Positions 1-11,339 of a stretch of 64,000 bases of DNA are shown piece by piece (the stretch's first letter is position 1; each line of letters opens with the position of its first letter). A program made the position numbers and the translations under genes. Source of the stretch: Botrytis cinerea B05.10 (taxonomy: Eukaryota > Ascomycota > Leotiomycetes > Helotiales > Sclerotiniaceae); assembly GCF_000143535.2 (NCBI RefSeq), contig NC_037317.1, positions 62,001 through 126,000 on the forward strand, given 5' to 3'. The notes beneath the pieces are model-generated. The model had not been told where the DNA came from. It made no database searches and saw nothing but the letters and a program-made list of their open reading frames with translations.

Positions 1-1
1 A

Positions 2-232
2 CGGGAGGAAGGCTTAACTGTGCAGCAAGCAGACCTTATCATTGAAACTCTTCGCGGATTACCTAGAGCGATACAAGGATCTGGAGCTTTAGGGCAATTT
101 GAAGGTACTACTGAAGGTCATAGGTCTCCCGTGGATTTGGAGAGAGGGGCCGAGGTCAGGATCTTGGAGGATGATCCGCACATTCGGAAAAGTCGATATG
201 GATCTCCTGATTCTACGGATTTACCAACCTGA
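2..232 (+). CDS. C-terminal end of a protein gene entering from the left edge (partial, unknown)
   Basis: An open frame runs from base 2 through a TGA at 230-232 without a stop, so the visible part is about 76 residues of a C-terminus whose start lies outside the window. The tail is hydrophilic, with many acidic and basic residues, and ends in DSTDLPT. No domain can be recognised. The frame has ordinary codon use and ends cleanly, which makes a real C-terminal exon more likely than a chance frame, but a frame this short cannot prove it. It would be convergent with the monooxygenase gene that ends at 1237. Confidence 0.5.
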   Translation, partial: REEGLTVQQADLIIETLRGLPRAIQGSGALGQFEGTTEGHRSPVDLERGAEVRILEDDPHIRKSRYGSPDSTDLPT

Positions 233-1236
233 ATCTAGGCATCTTCTTCCACGAAATAATATATGTAACTCGTTTTGAACGGAACAAGACATTTTTGATC
301 AACAATTTCCAGAGCAGAAGAGATGGATCTGGCAAGTGAGTGAACGATCGATTGCAGGAGAGCAGGGGCAACATGAGAATAGGTATAGAGTACAACAGAC
401 GAATTTTCGGTGATGATGATAACATTTCATTCAAGATTTTTATTTCATGTGGGCAGATGGGACCAATCAATTGGACAATAGGCGTTTGTCGGGGAGTTGA
501 TTTCCACAAGCACAAAATCAAAGTCGCCGGATGTATCTAAACGACAGACTGCATTCAAGTAGACACTTCGAATGATTCTCGACACTACGCTCATTTTAAT
601 TATAATGTTTTAACTTCCAATTACTTTTTTTTTTTTTTTCGTGCTTAGACTTCGCAACAATGACCTTAAGTGATTTCTCTCAGCCTTACATCATCGAGAT
701 ACCAATCTCAAACTCATCTGATCTTTGAAACAGTTTCGGAGAAACCCAAGAAGTAAAATTTTCTAGGATCCACTAGCTCTGATGGACGTGCGTGTCAAGT
801 CGTTGTCTGATGTTATGCATTAAATTAGCCATTCCGAAAAAGCAACCCGGACGCTCTATGATCAATAAGGGTACCAAGCCAAAGCTCTTCGTTCTAGAAT
901 TTCCATGCTGTCATTTTAGACTGTGGGGGCACTAGGCAGCTTTTGCAGATTGTGCTTTATCATCACTAAGGTTAACCATCTGACGGTTGTGTTTATTAAC
1001 ATTGCCCGCACGACAAGCCGCAACGTGGACGACGACACGATAACAACAAAGCTTTTATTAGTCGCAGATCTGCAATACATGTATTTCATGTATATAGCTC
1101 AATTTTTTTACACAATTTCGAAACAGTAGTCATTGAATCTACCCCTAAGTAGAAAATAGAACAAATTGCCCGGGTGCAGTATCTAGTGAATGTCGAAAAT
1201 TTGAGATAAAGATTTTACATTGTATCTATATCGGCA
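233..1236. other. Intergenic region between convergent genes
   Basis: No supported gene. A 15-base T run lies at 625-639. The small open frames here show no recognisable protein. The region should hold the 3' untranslated ends of the left-edge gene and of the minus-strand monooxygenase. Confidence 0.6.
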
Positions 1237-2789
1237 TTATATATTGGCAGCATTTCCGTTCTCACCCGAGCTGTTGACTGGCTGCTCCAAACCGACAAAT
1301 TTACCCTCTTCAACCTGCGCAAATAAATCATCAAACTTGTCAAGAGCAACTTGATAACAATCAAAACCATAAATCTTCTTTTGGACATCAGCATCTGCCC
1401 ATTTGTCTGGAACTGCTCCCCCTTTTTGTTTCAATGCGGCGAATTGCTTGTCTCTCTCTGCCTTCGCAGCTCCATCACCCAAATGTAAAGCTCGTCCGGA
1501 TTGTGCAGCTAGCTCGACAAGAGTTTCAGCTCGTTCTTTCCTAACACTCTCGTAAATGAGTAAAGATTTGTTGATATCCGATGGACTGTTTGAAGGGCAT
1601 TTAGAAAACACAGCACCTAACACGGCAGCATCTTCAATTGCTTGAGCGGCACCCTGGGCCAAATGAGGAAGGGTTGGATGACAGGCGTCGCCGACTAATG
1701 CAATGGATCCGCGGACCCAAGTTGGAAGAGGACTGTGGACACGAAGTTTCCATTCGCACACCTCACCATCAGGAACAAGGTTCAACATACGTTGGACTTT
1801 AGGGCAAAAGTCTGAGAAAATATCCAACATAGCGCTCTTGTCACCCTTAGTAGTATAAGTAGCTGAAGGAGCGGCAGCAAAATTTGTATCTGGTTGGACT
1901 GTGGAAAGGTTATAAATCTGTTTGCTGGAGACTGGGTAGGCAATTATGTGTCTTTTTTCTCCAATCCATCTTGTCACCTTATCTCCATTGATAAGCTCCA
2001 AAAGTTCGGGATCATTCTCCATATCCTCGCGCTTCAGCATAATTCTGTATGCTGCTTGATTAGTGTCTGTAATGTGTGCGTCATGGTTCAATTCAGATAG
2101 AATCTTTGATCGAACGATAGATTTGATACCGTCTGATGCGAGAATTACATCTGCTTTGACAGTATAAGATTCTCCTTGACGTGGCTTGACCTTGAGCACT
2201 GGTTTGGGGCCAAAAGACTCAACAGCTTCGGCAGCTACAGAGAAGTGAAACTTGATGCCGCTCTCTTTCTTACAAGCCTCATACATAGAGCCAGCAAGAT
2301 TGGATCGGTGACCAACCATATGGGGGTATTGATAGGTTTCTCTGATGTACAAAAGATCCACGTGAGCAAGCTCTTTATCTGAATCGCCCTCTGTTTCTTG
2401 ATCAGTAACATGTTTTTGTAAGAAATTGTGGGTAGAATAAGGTGGATTTTAAACATAATTCTCAAAAAATGGCGAAAGGTAAGAAAGTAGCTGAGCTTAC
2501 GTCTAATACTAGTCTCTTTCAAGTCAACAGCTTCAGACTCAATCTCCTTCCAACAGCCCAATCTATCCAATATTCTGGCCATATTTGGGGCTAATTGGAT
2601 TCCAGCACCGACGAACCCTAAATTTGACGCTGTTTCGAAGACTTCGATGTTTGTGAAGCCCTCTTTAGCTAAAGACAATGCGGTTGACAGCCCTCCCATA
2701 CCTTATCATTGTAAGTAAATGAACTCTAGGAAAATGAAGCGAAACATCTTACCAGCCCCGATAATCACAATGTGCGATGCTCTGTCCAT
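1237..2789 (-). CDS. FAD-dependent monooxygenase, salicylate hydroxylase-like (three exons)
   Basis: Predicted group A flavoprotein monooxygenase using FAD and NAD(P)H to hydroxylate an aromatic or similar substrate; the exact substrate is unknown. Exons (minus): 2753-2789, 2501-2701 and 1237 to about 2390 (an acceptor at 2396 is equally in frame). Exon 1 ends in the codon for the glycine of the dinucleotide-binding motif; the joined start reads MDRASHIVIIGAGMGG, a textbook GxGxxG Rossmann motif. Residues DVILASDG carry the DG motif, and GDACHPTLPHLAQGA is the second FAD-binding GD motif. The product is about 463 residues, normal for the family. The start at 2789 is chosen because it directly precedes the beta strand of the Rossmann fold; an in-frame upstream ATG at 2906 would add 39 residues. 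No biosynthetic partner genes lie next to it. Confidence 0.88.
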
Positions 2790-3842
2790 GGCGGCGATTT
2801 CCAGGAACTTTCCAAATCGAAGTGCAAGGTTATGTGATGAGTTAAATGATGTCGTATTATTATATGGTACGCAGAGAGAGATTATTTGATGTTGGTTGAG
2901 GTCCAAAACTCGAAGTGTATCGCTCTATATAAGATAGAAATATCCTCCGGCCCTTCAGGTTCTTTCACATATATAAGCCCATCATTCGTAGTACGTACGC
3001 ACACAGAGTGCCCCACGATCCCCACAACTCGTGACATGAATGAAAGGTGGAAAAAGTCATAGCCACCCGGCTTCTTGATACGGGACAGGGAGAACAAGGA
3101 GGCTGAATGAAGGGAAGCGTTAGTTGTATAAGATAGAGAGGGGTGGGATTGAGAATCGGCAATGATTAAGCCTTGGTTGGATTGGCAACGTTTTATGATT
3201 GGTAAAGTACGATTGAAGTGGTCGAAATTGTCTTATTGAAGGTGGGGCAAAAAGCTTCTTGATGTCGGGACCGAAGTCCACTTTGCATCGCAATGTGGTA
3301 TGTACTAGCCGACCCCGCACACGTGATTCTGTCTCCAGACGAGAAAAGTGCAGGATTGTAATTGCCATGTCAAGGACAAGAGTAATAAAGTTGCTGGGTG
3401 GCTAGGTAGCAGCACAATAATAAGTCTTACTATCAATTGGTAACAGATTTGACTATCACAACTTATTCTGGTATCATCCCCAATCAAATCGCTAGCAGCA
3501 TTTTGATGCTTCGATCAAGCCCCACCCACCAAGCACAACGGCGCAAACAACGACAGACTCTCTCGCAGCGAACAGCACAACCGGGGCACTCCTTTCCGCA
3601 TCTCGAAAGGAAATTGTAATGAGCCCAAATAGACTCAGATCTCTCAACGACATTGTTCCTTGTTGGGGAGACTATAACGAATAATTGAGTGTTCTCTTTC
3701 ATAATTGCAGCTCAAGTTATAGACAATTGAGTCCGCCTCCAAATGAAGAATACGTGATTGACAATACTACCACATAATAGCTTATTTCATATGAATTCTG
3801 CTAAACTCTATCCCCTCACCGCTACCTTCCATAGTGATTCCC
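2790..3842. promoter_or_regulatory. Upstream region of the monooxygenase gene
   Basis: About 1 kb between the monooxygenase start and the 3' end of the phosphatase-like gene. Several short frames on both strands overlap one another and none resembles a protein. It must contain the monooxygenase promoter; no specific operator can be named with confidence. Confidence 0.4.
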
Positions 3843-5462
3843 TCAGCTATTGCATAGCGTCACAATATCTGTCGGCACAAATTGCTTCAAAATTTCCAAC
3901 AAAGTTCGCAACGGAACCCAGTCCAGATCTCCATGGATTGACTGCATAGGTTGTCCACTATACAGCACTCTTGCAAAATGACCATCAATAGGCGGGCTGG
4001 TGAAGTTTTGAAGTTTCCATATCTCCACAGCAATGTTACTCCCCATTCCAGGCCATCGCAGAGCATTTATGCCCAAAGCGCCTGCTACCGGGCCAATATC
4101 ACCATCATGAACAAATGTATGACTGTACTTCCCTCTTTGGATTGTCCCATTTGCAACACTTTCTAGTCTTGACACTATCTCTCCAATGAATAGTCCCTCG
4201 ACGGCTTGGATGTATTTTTGAACATATGGATTCGCTCTCCAGTAGTAATTCCACTCCCAATCTCCAGCTCTGAAGACCTCATCTGCCATCTCTTGAGTTA
4301 CGCACTTTGAGGTCTCGGTCGGAGAGCAAGGGAGAGAATAGCCATTGCAGATTCGAGCTTGGAAATTATCTGCAAAATGATCCATTGTCCCTTGCCATGC
4401 ACTGGAGTCTGCGTTGAACATAGTTCCAAGTGTAGTACGTAAGGCTGATGTGGCCGTCAGGTGAGCTTGCCATTCAGTAGTGGACTGGATTTTAGCTAGT
4501 GTCGAAGCAATGGTAGAGCAAGAGTACCCAGCATTAACTGTGTCAAGTGAACTTTCTTGTTGATGGAGAGCAATTGATCCTTGATAGTTGGGCCAGATTC
4601 CACGTAGTACCCCTCCAGCACTCTGTTGCGTTAAAGGTGACTCCGAGGAGCGAAAGTAAGTTTGCTCCAAGGATGGAGATGTGGGTAATAGACTCAATTT
4701 ACCGGTAGCACCATACACCCCTGAAATATCTTGGCCGTGCTGGTAGCCATCTAATAGGCCACCAATTGTAAGTTGAGGATATTGACAAGTTCCCGAGATA
4801 TAATTGCTCAGAAAAGGATTGTGTGCATCTGTATATGTGCTAGCATACACCGCAATGGGCTGTTCCAAGGTGTTATCATGAGGTCCAGCATACAGATATG
4901 GGAGAATATCTGAGCAATTGAACGGCACGGTCTAAATTAAGTTAGCAAGTTCAACGGCGTTGACGCGATATTGACTAACTTCTCCACTGGGTAAGACATT
5001 ATACATAGTCCTCCTCTGGTGTCTTTGTAAATACTCCAAGTAGACGAGCTGCGCCTTTACACTTCCATTAGCTATAGGTGAAGGGAGTCGATACTCTTGT
5101 ACTCTCGGATGGGGCATTGAGCAATAGTGATATGTTCCATATGTTATGTTTGAAGTCGTAGGCTTCACAGGAGCCGAATAAATGCCACCATACGATCCAA
5201 GAGAAGTATTTGTGATGTATAAAGTGTCGTTGAGGCCGATTGGATAAAGAGTTTCGGAGGGTGATAAAGCAATTGCCCTCTGTGATCCAGCCAGAAACGT
5301 AAGAAGGGTGAAACTACTGGCAAACATATCGTACAAATTTGCTGACAGTATCAAGAGCCCAGAGACAAAGCCAAGTGTGTAGAAAAAAGGCCTCCACTTC
5401 CCCTTGGTTGTTGGTTTCTCGAAGTGAACCTCCATTTGAATATATATGCGGTGACGGTACAA
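3843..5462 (-). CDS. Histidine acid phosphatase-like membrane-anchored protein (two exons)
   Basis: Member of the histidine phosphatase (phosphoglycerate mutase-like) superfamily, acid phosphatase branch. Exons (minus): 4980-5462 and 3843-4931, separated by a 48-base intron at 4932-4979 (GTTAGT donor, GCTAAC branch, TTTAG acceptor). The intron length is a multiple of three and it contains an in-frame TAG, so an unspliced reading looks like a broken gene; joined, the protein is 523 residues. A hydrophobic segment near residues 27-62 follows a short basic N-terminus, a type II signal anchor. The catalytic region contains QRHQRRTMYN, matching the RHGxRxP motif with a Q in place of G, and HTFVHDGDIGPV, the HD proton-donor motif. 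Many N-x-S/T sites suggest a glycosylated luminal or external domain. Starts at 5462 and 5435 are both possible. Substrate unknown. Confidence 0.82.
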
Positions 5463-7612
5463 GGATGCGCAATAGAAGAACAGTTAAAGTTTCATTGCAA
5501 ACTCACAGCGAATGATTACTTCTTCCATTAGAACACCAATGAAAGTGGGTGTTTCGACACATGTGTTTCTCAACGAACCCCACACGAGAGTTAGCAAGGG
5601 GAGGGCAACTTCCTTCAGACAAAAATGCTTCTTTCCTGGCAAAACTCATATGTTTCCTATGAGTTGATACTTTCGATACTGCATTTTCGTCTCTTTGAGA
5701 AACACTTCGTACAAAAATATAGACAACAAGACCGGGTAAATCTTACCACACCTCACAAGGCTTAGTGTGAGAGCACTGCGAATTCGTACTCCGGAGTGAC
5801 CCCGCTTTGTTAGCATCGAGATTCTTATATACGCATCCTCAATAGTTGCAAATCTTTCTATTTCGTCAGTTTCAGAAGTCTGACTGGTTTGATGAAAAAT
5901 TTTAGAGATCTACTCATCTAGGTCTTTCTTCAGCTCAGAATGCAACTTCGGCAGACTAGCAGTTGAGTTGGTGATGGCGATAATCTGATATCGGGAAATA
6001 CTTGTAGAGCAGGCGAATTGGTCGACGCGCCCCATGCGGCTATACCTGTTGATTCAGAAGTGAAAGAGCTTCCGATTCTAATAATGACGATCCTAATCCG
6101 AGATATTTCTGCTGAATCCTTTCGGGAGTTAACAGCTGGATATCTATTCCAATGAGCAAGGTTTTGATACCAGTTTTTAATAACCAAAAAACATATATAT
6201 CACATTTTAAATATCTTGAGATCATATCAGAAGTTCCACTTAAATACCAAAAGTATTACTCATTGTCTATGGAATTATTTATCTCCATTCACCCTTTAGA
6301 AGCTTCAGAAGCTTCAGAGCTTCAGAATGAGATAAAAAAAAATATGAGAATACAACTCGGCCATCCGTAATTTTCACTTTCCTTCCGAACTAGCAGGTGA
6401 GAGGAGTGAATTGTATCTGCGAAAACTTAAATAGTAATTATACTCTCTAGCTTCTGAAAGCACAATTAATAATATTGCGAAAGCTTTCTGGAGATTGGAC
6501 ACTGGAGAATTTTAGACAATTAAATTTGAAGAAGGCACACAGGCCTATTTGAGAACTTCCAGCGCTGATATACCGCTATACGGAGCACTCGCTTCCAGTA
6601 ATCGGAAGCAAATCAACTTCCGACACTAAAATTCATGCCCTGAAACCCCCCGACTTACAAGTGCAATTGCGCATGTCAACACATCTCCAAACTTCCCAAA
6701 CATTCCAAACATTTAGTAGTACAAATTTTACATTATATCCATCTTCGAGTCAAGTAAAACGATTGTTAAAAGTTATAGTCCTTGAAGTCTCTAGGATGTT
6801 TGATCAATACTTTGAGAAAATTGTAACCAATATACGAGAAAGTATACAGCCTGGAGAATCGGGAAGTTCAGCGTTCTCGGACAAGTGGTGATGTCTTGAC
6901 GGCAGGAGATCGAAGGCTGGTTCAATTATCAGACAATAGGTCTTCAACGAGCTTGGTCGAGAACTTTAGCACGCAGATCTTCTTTCTTGGAGCTTCAATG
7001 TCGGTCTCCAGAGTGTTTGACTGCTCATTTATATGCTATGATAGCGCAATCATAATCATTGGCATGTTTAATCGTATAATCGTATATGAAGCCAAGGACA
7101 CGACTTACTTGCCTAGGTAATCTACACACTCTACAACGCTCTTATTCTTTCTTGATCTCTCCAGTAAATGTCTACTCGTTCAGATATTTACAGCCACATG
7201 CCAAAGGGAATTGTCCTTTCGAGGCGAGGCCCATGCATTTGCGGCACAATAATTGAGCCCGGCATACTGGGTGGGTATTTATCCGACCCGCCATTTCGAC
7301 GATCGCCGTGCTAGAATCCACCTAGATCTCAGATTCACGTCAAGAGGAAAAATATATCTCATTGAACCGCCAGACACATATTCAAGGGGTACACTTAGGA
7401 GGAAATCAAGCATACTTAGAGTCGATGTCATAAAGCAAACATCTTATCTTAATTCGTTTGTACAACGGTAACATATATTGACTCCATAGGTTACAGAGCA
7501 CAATCTCAGATCTATCAATCTCTGGACCGAACCTCAATCTTGGAGCTTGATCACTACGCATCACCAAATCTTTCCCTCATCACACCACACCAAGTATACA
7601 CTCATAATCGCC
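5463..7612. other. Intergenic region between divergent phosphatase-like and PLC-like genes
   Basis: About 2.1 kb with no supported gene. It includes the 5' regions of both flanking genes. A short imperfect AGCTTCAGA repeat occurs around 6299-6325. The small frames here look like chance. Confidence 0.5.
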
Positions 7613-8800
7613 ATGCTCGTTCCTACCACCAACTTTTTGATCGCTTTGGCAATATCATATGGAGCTCATGCTTCCCCAACGCCACGTCAAGTCGGCCAGT
7701 CAGGTGTTTCACTGCAAGAATTTGCCCTCCAAAAGCTCCTTACAAATGCATCTCCGATCTTTGGGAACTATGCAGACAATCAATTGAACACTTCGACGTG
7801 GATGAGCCGATACGTTGATTCCACAAAGCTCGTACATATGAATATTCCAGGGACTCACGATACCGCAACTTGGAACTATTCTCTCGCCACTCAGTCCGCG
7901 TTATCTGGTGTCACATATCTAGGAAATCAAGTCCCCGATCCACCAGAACATTATCGCTGCCAGAACAATTCGATTGCAGATATGCTCAATGCGGGAATAC
8001 GAGCATTTGACTTGAGATTCGCCTTGGACGTTACCAATACCTCAATTGTATTTTGGCATAGTCAAGCTCTTCTATCGCAGATGGCAACTCTGGACGATGT
8101 ACTCTTTGGTTATTTTCATTGGCTTGATAATCATCCCTCTGAAGTAGTCTTGCTTAGCCTTCAGTATGAAGGTAGCACAACGGAATATGGAAGAAATGAT
8201 GAAGAAGCACAACTCAAGTTGTTCAATGTTCTCACATCACCAGCAGCAACAAAGTATTTTTTACAGGCAAGAAATGAATTGGGGAATCTTGGTGACGCGC
8301 GAGGCAAAATCATTCTTCTTCGCCGCTTCGATCTTGATCAGTTGTCAGACGCTTATGAAAATGCTTTACCTGGCCTTCATTTCTCTCCTGCCCTTTGGAC
8401 CGATAATTCTCCTGACATTGAGATCGTTTATAACACAGCTAGCAATGATACAGCATATATCGAAGATAATTATGAACCTCAAACTCCAGCTCAGTCAAAT
8501 GCAACGGCCAATATCGAATTGAAGTACAACGTCACAACGACACATCTTTTGAAGGCAGTGGATGAATCTCTAGCACCTGATAGTTTATGGTGGACATGGG
8601 CCAGTGGAGGGAAGATCTCGGATGGCATATTTCCTGAGACCATGGCTATTGGAAACGGGACAGAATATACGCCAGCTGGGGGTGTGAATCAAAAGCTGAT
8701 GACATTTTTAAAGGAGATGAATGGAAAGAGGGTAGGGATTGTCATGTTTGACTTTTTTGAGACGCCGGGAAATTTGGTCGAGACTTTACTGAGTCTGTAA
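7613..8800 (+). CDS. Secreted PLC-like phosphodiesterase (PI-PLC X-domain family)
   Basis: Predicted extracellular enzyme of the PLC-like phosphodiesterase superfamily, which cleaves phosphoinositide or similar phosphodiesters. Single exon, 395 residues from the ATG at 7613. That start is preferred over an in-frame ATG at 7547 because it begins a clean signal peptide (MLVPTTNFLIALAISYGAHA, likely cut near ASPTP). The X-domain core includes HMNIPGTHDTATW (first catalytic His and adjacent Asp), IRAFDLRFAL (metal and substrate region) and VFWHSQALLSQMATLDDVL (second His). Later segments HPSEVVLLSLQYE and GKIILLRRFD fit the barrel strands, and the C-terminal GKRVGIVMFDFFETPG is typical of this family. 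Many N-x-S/T sites support secretion. Fungal homologues are mostly uncharacterised, so the substrate stays open. Confidence 0.85.
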   Translation: MLVPTTNFLIALAISYGAHASPTPRQVGQSGVSLQEFALQKLLTNASPIFGNYADNQLNTSTWMSRYVDSTKLVHMNIPGTHDTATWNYSLATQSALSGVTYLGNQVPDPPEHYRCQNNSIADMLNAGIRAFDLRFALDVTNTSIVFWHSQALLSQMATLDDVLFGYFHWLDNHPSEVVLLSLQYEGSTTEYGRNDEEAQLKLFNVLTSPAATKYFLQARNELGNLGDARGKIILLRRFDLDQLSDAYENALPGLHFSPALWTDNSPDIEIVYNTASNDTAYIEDNYEPQTPAQSNATANIELKYNVTTTHLLKAVDESLAPDSLWWTWASGGKISDGIFPETMAIGNGTEYTPAGGVNQKLMTFLKEMNGKRVGIVMFDFFETPGNLVETLLSL

Positions 8801-9774
8801 ACATGGTGTTCATTTGTTGGAATGTATCATAATACTAATAGCTAATTAAACATACTATTGTACTTTTATTTAAGCTTCAAATTCAACCTTTCTTCTCTGA
8901 GAATGATTGTGTGGAACGGGATGATGCCAAGCTAGGCATTTTACATCTTCTGAATGATATCCAATTGTATTAGAATAGATTGCTTCAATTTTGTACTTTA
9001 TCTAATCATTATCTAGTATTCTATGAACCTCCCACCATCGTGTTCTCTTCTGTAACCGCAATCACTATCAATCCGCACGCCTAATATTTTGGCAAAGAAA
9101 GTAGATCTACCCCGCACTTCGCTTGAAAGCCCCGAACGCCCCTGAAATACAGGCTCCTGTTTTCTTCAGGGCAATATATCTCACGATGGCTATTTTACTA
9201 ATACCATGGATGGGTTTAGGAAACTGGTGGTACTCTTGCAAGAATGAGATTAACATCAATGAACTTCACGTCAATCAAATTAGCATCAATATAATCACAG
9301 TACTGTGCGCTATCATTGAAAGCATCATTTTTATCAAAATACACTTTTACTCCTTTCTTTGAGTTTGAATGCTGGTTGGTGTATTGGTGCTAGCGTGTAA
9401 CTTGCGATTCAATACTTCAGATTCCTATGCAGCAGGCTGAGAGTAAATTCGTTTTTTGTCGAATGTTGCGAAGTAATATCTGGTGACGTCGTTCGTTTGA
9501 GTTTTCGGTTATTTTGATTATGGAATCGATGCATACTTCCAGCTCAGAGGTAAATGTGCATTTCTCAATTATAAAAACTTATAAAGTAAGGAAAAATGAG
9601 GGCGAATAGAATGGACTGGTAATTACATTGAGATTTGGTTGGGTGGTGGCCTTTATGGACCTCGATTCAAAAGGAAGTTGTTGTGTCCAATTCGTTCCCT
9701 TACTTGTATACAAACACCTCGGATCCATGCTCTTCTCAAGTACGATTTCACAGTTTCTAATATTGCTGTCAGTA
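8801..9774. other. Intergenic region
   Basis: 3' flank of the PLC-like gene and 3' flank of the cryptic minus-strand gene. No supported gene or RNA. Confidence 0.5.
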
Positions 9775-11339
9775 TCACCTCCCTGTCACCGTTGTCGATA
9801 AAAGCTCCACCATTACCATCACTGTCACCCCATTCCCAAAGTCCTTCTCCTCTACACGTATTTGTAACTCAACATTTGGAATCGAGGCAATCAAAGTCAA
9901 ACTCCACATACTAATAAAAAGTTCTTACCTTTAGAGTATACATTTCTATCGAAGCTCCCATCGTGTGCGTAAGACAAATACCAAGTCGAGAAGAGTCATC
10001 TTCTAGAGCCGCTTTCTTATCTTGTAAATGGATCTAGGAAATCTTCAGCTGTAAAATTCTGCAAAAGCCTCTTGTGGTATTTTACAAAGATCAAGTTCAA
10101 TGTTCAAAAAGAAGCCAGAAAACCTACGTTATTAATCGGCATTTCCTCCCAAAATCCGTTTGTACTAACAGTCTCAGCCTCTTCTCCTCTTAATGTTGTT
10201 TTGACGCCAGGTACAAATAAGATCCAACGCTCAAATCACATTACATCCTAGTTAGCACCTATGTGGACTCCCCTCCATGAAAATAAGGTAAGCCATTCGA
10301 TTTCGTCCTCTTCTGTCTTCTAGATCGAAATCAAGATACAATTTACTTGAAGTTACATCTTTACAAATGTTTTGGTTCATACTACACAGCAGTGGTTTAA
10401 TCGGTCTAGTAAATAGTTTGAAACTCAACTGTTCTTAATAGCGAATATGCGAGATATTGGAGCTGCTCTTCCTACCGCTGTAGTTCCAAGGCCTAACAAC
10501 GGCAACCGGTATCATTAATGAGAATGAACATCAATACGACCATTCAAACCAATTATAGTCACGCAAGGCATCAGTTATATTGAGAGAAAGATATGTTTCA
10601 AGATGAAAATGAGCTTCTTGAGCTGGTCTGCGTATCACCAATCAACTGGTACCAAATCGATACCACCGTCAAGTAGCCACCAAACTGGCGTAATCTTAAA
10701 TCTCCATTATTTTAATGAACTTTCTTTCCGAGAGAATCGAGTTTCGGAGAGAAGCTAAAAATATAATAATAAAAAAATGGCAGGAGGCAAGTCTTAATCC
10801 CAGCTTATTTTGCGCGAAGTTTTTATATCCATGTTCTTTGGTGAATACCATACGTAGTGGAAATTAATGGTCTGAAAATGTTCAGACAAGTACTGGATTT
10901 GGAGCCTGAAGGGGAAGATGTGAGAGTGAAAGAGAATGAAAAAATGCTTCCATCAAATAAATATTTGATTGCCGTCATAAACAACCCATCGCCGTGAATC
11001 ATACCAACTACCGCTGTAGCCCACTACAATATTCCATGCTGCAAGGCCCTAGAAACCAACAAGAAACAGGAGAAGATCAGACTGTTGATCTGACATAGCC
11101 TAAGCTCATACCAAATCTATCTGAGAACCTCTTTCACCATTTACACGCCATGTCCCATTCCTGCCCAGATGTTGATACCTATATTTACCAATTATGGGTA
11201 CTGCCGCCGAAGGTTCAGACTGTATACTGGCCCATAACACCCAGGATAGTATTGGAAAATGAAAGTTATGTTTAATAGCGTCAAGGAAAATCAATGGCAT
11301 CCAGAGAATCTGGGATATGGATACAATAATAGCATTCAT
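9775..11339 (-). CDS. Cryptic multi-exon gene or gene relic, function unknown
   Basis: No single frame here is long, but several short open segments on the minus strand join through proper splice signals with matching phase. Exon segments: 11112-11339 (MNAIIVSISQILW to SQIDL), then a GTATGA/TTTCTAG intron to 11048 (GLAAWNIVVGYSGSWY). Near the 3' end, three phase-0 exons follow one another: 10128-10229 (ERWILFVPGVKTTLRG to EEMPINN; the first E codon lies in the acceptor), 9929-10033 (IHLQDKK to MYTLK) and 9775-9867 (LQIRVEEKDF to TVTGR). Donors are GTAGGT and GTAAGA; the upstream intron has a GCTAAC branch. The middle, about 10230-11000, has coding-like stretches in different frames, one with an internal stop (WWLLDGGIDLVPVDW; AHFHLETYLSLNITDALRDY), so the gene may be damaged or has exons not resolved here. 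No family was recognised. Confidence 0.4.

Noticed and set aside
3843..5462. Phosphatase-like gene broken by an in-frame TAG
   Set aside because: The TAG is the acceptor end of a 48-base intron with donor and branch site; the joined protein restores a normal family sequence.
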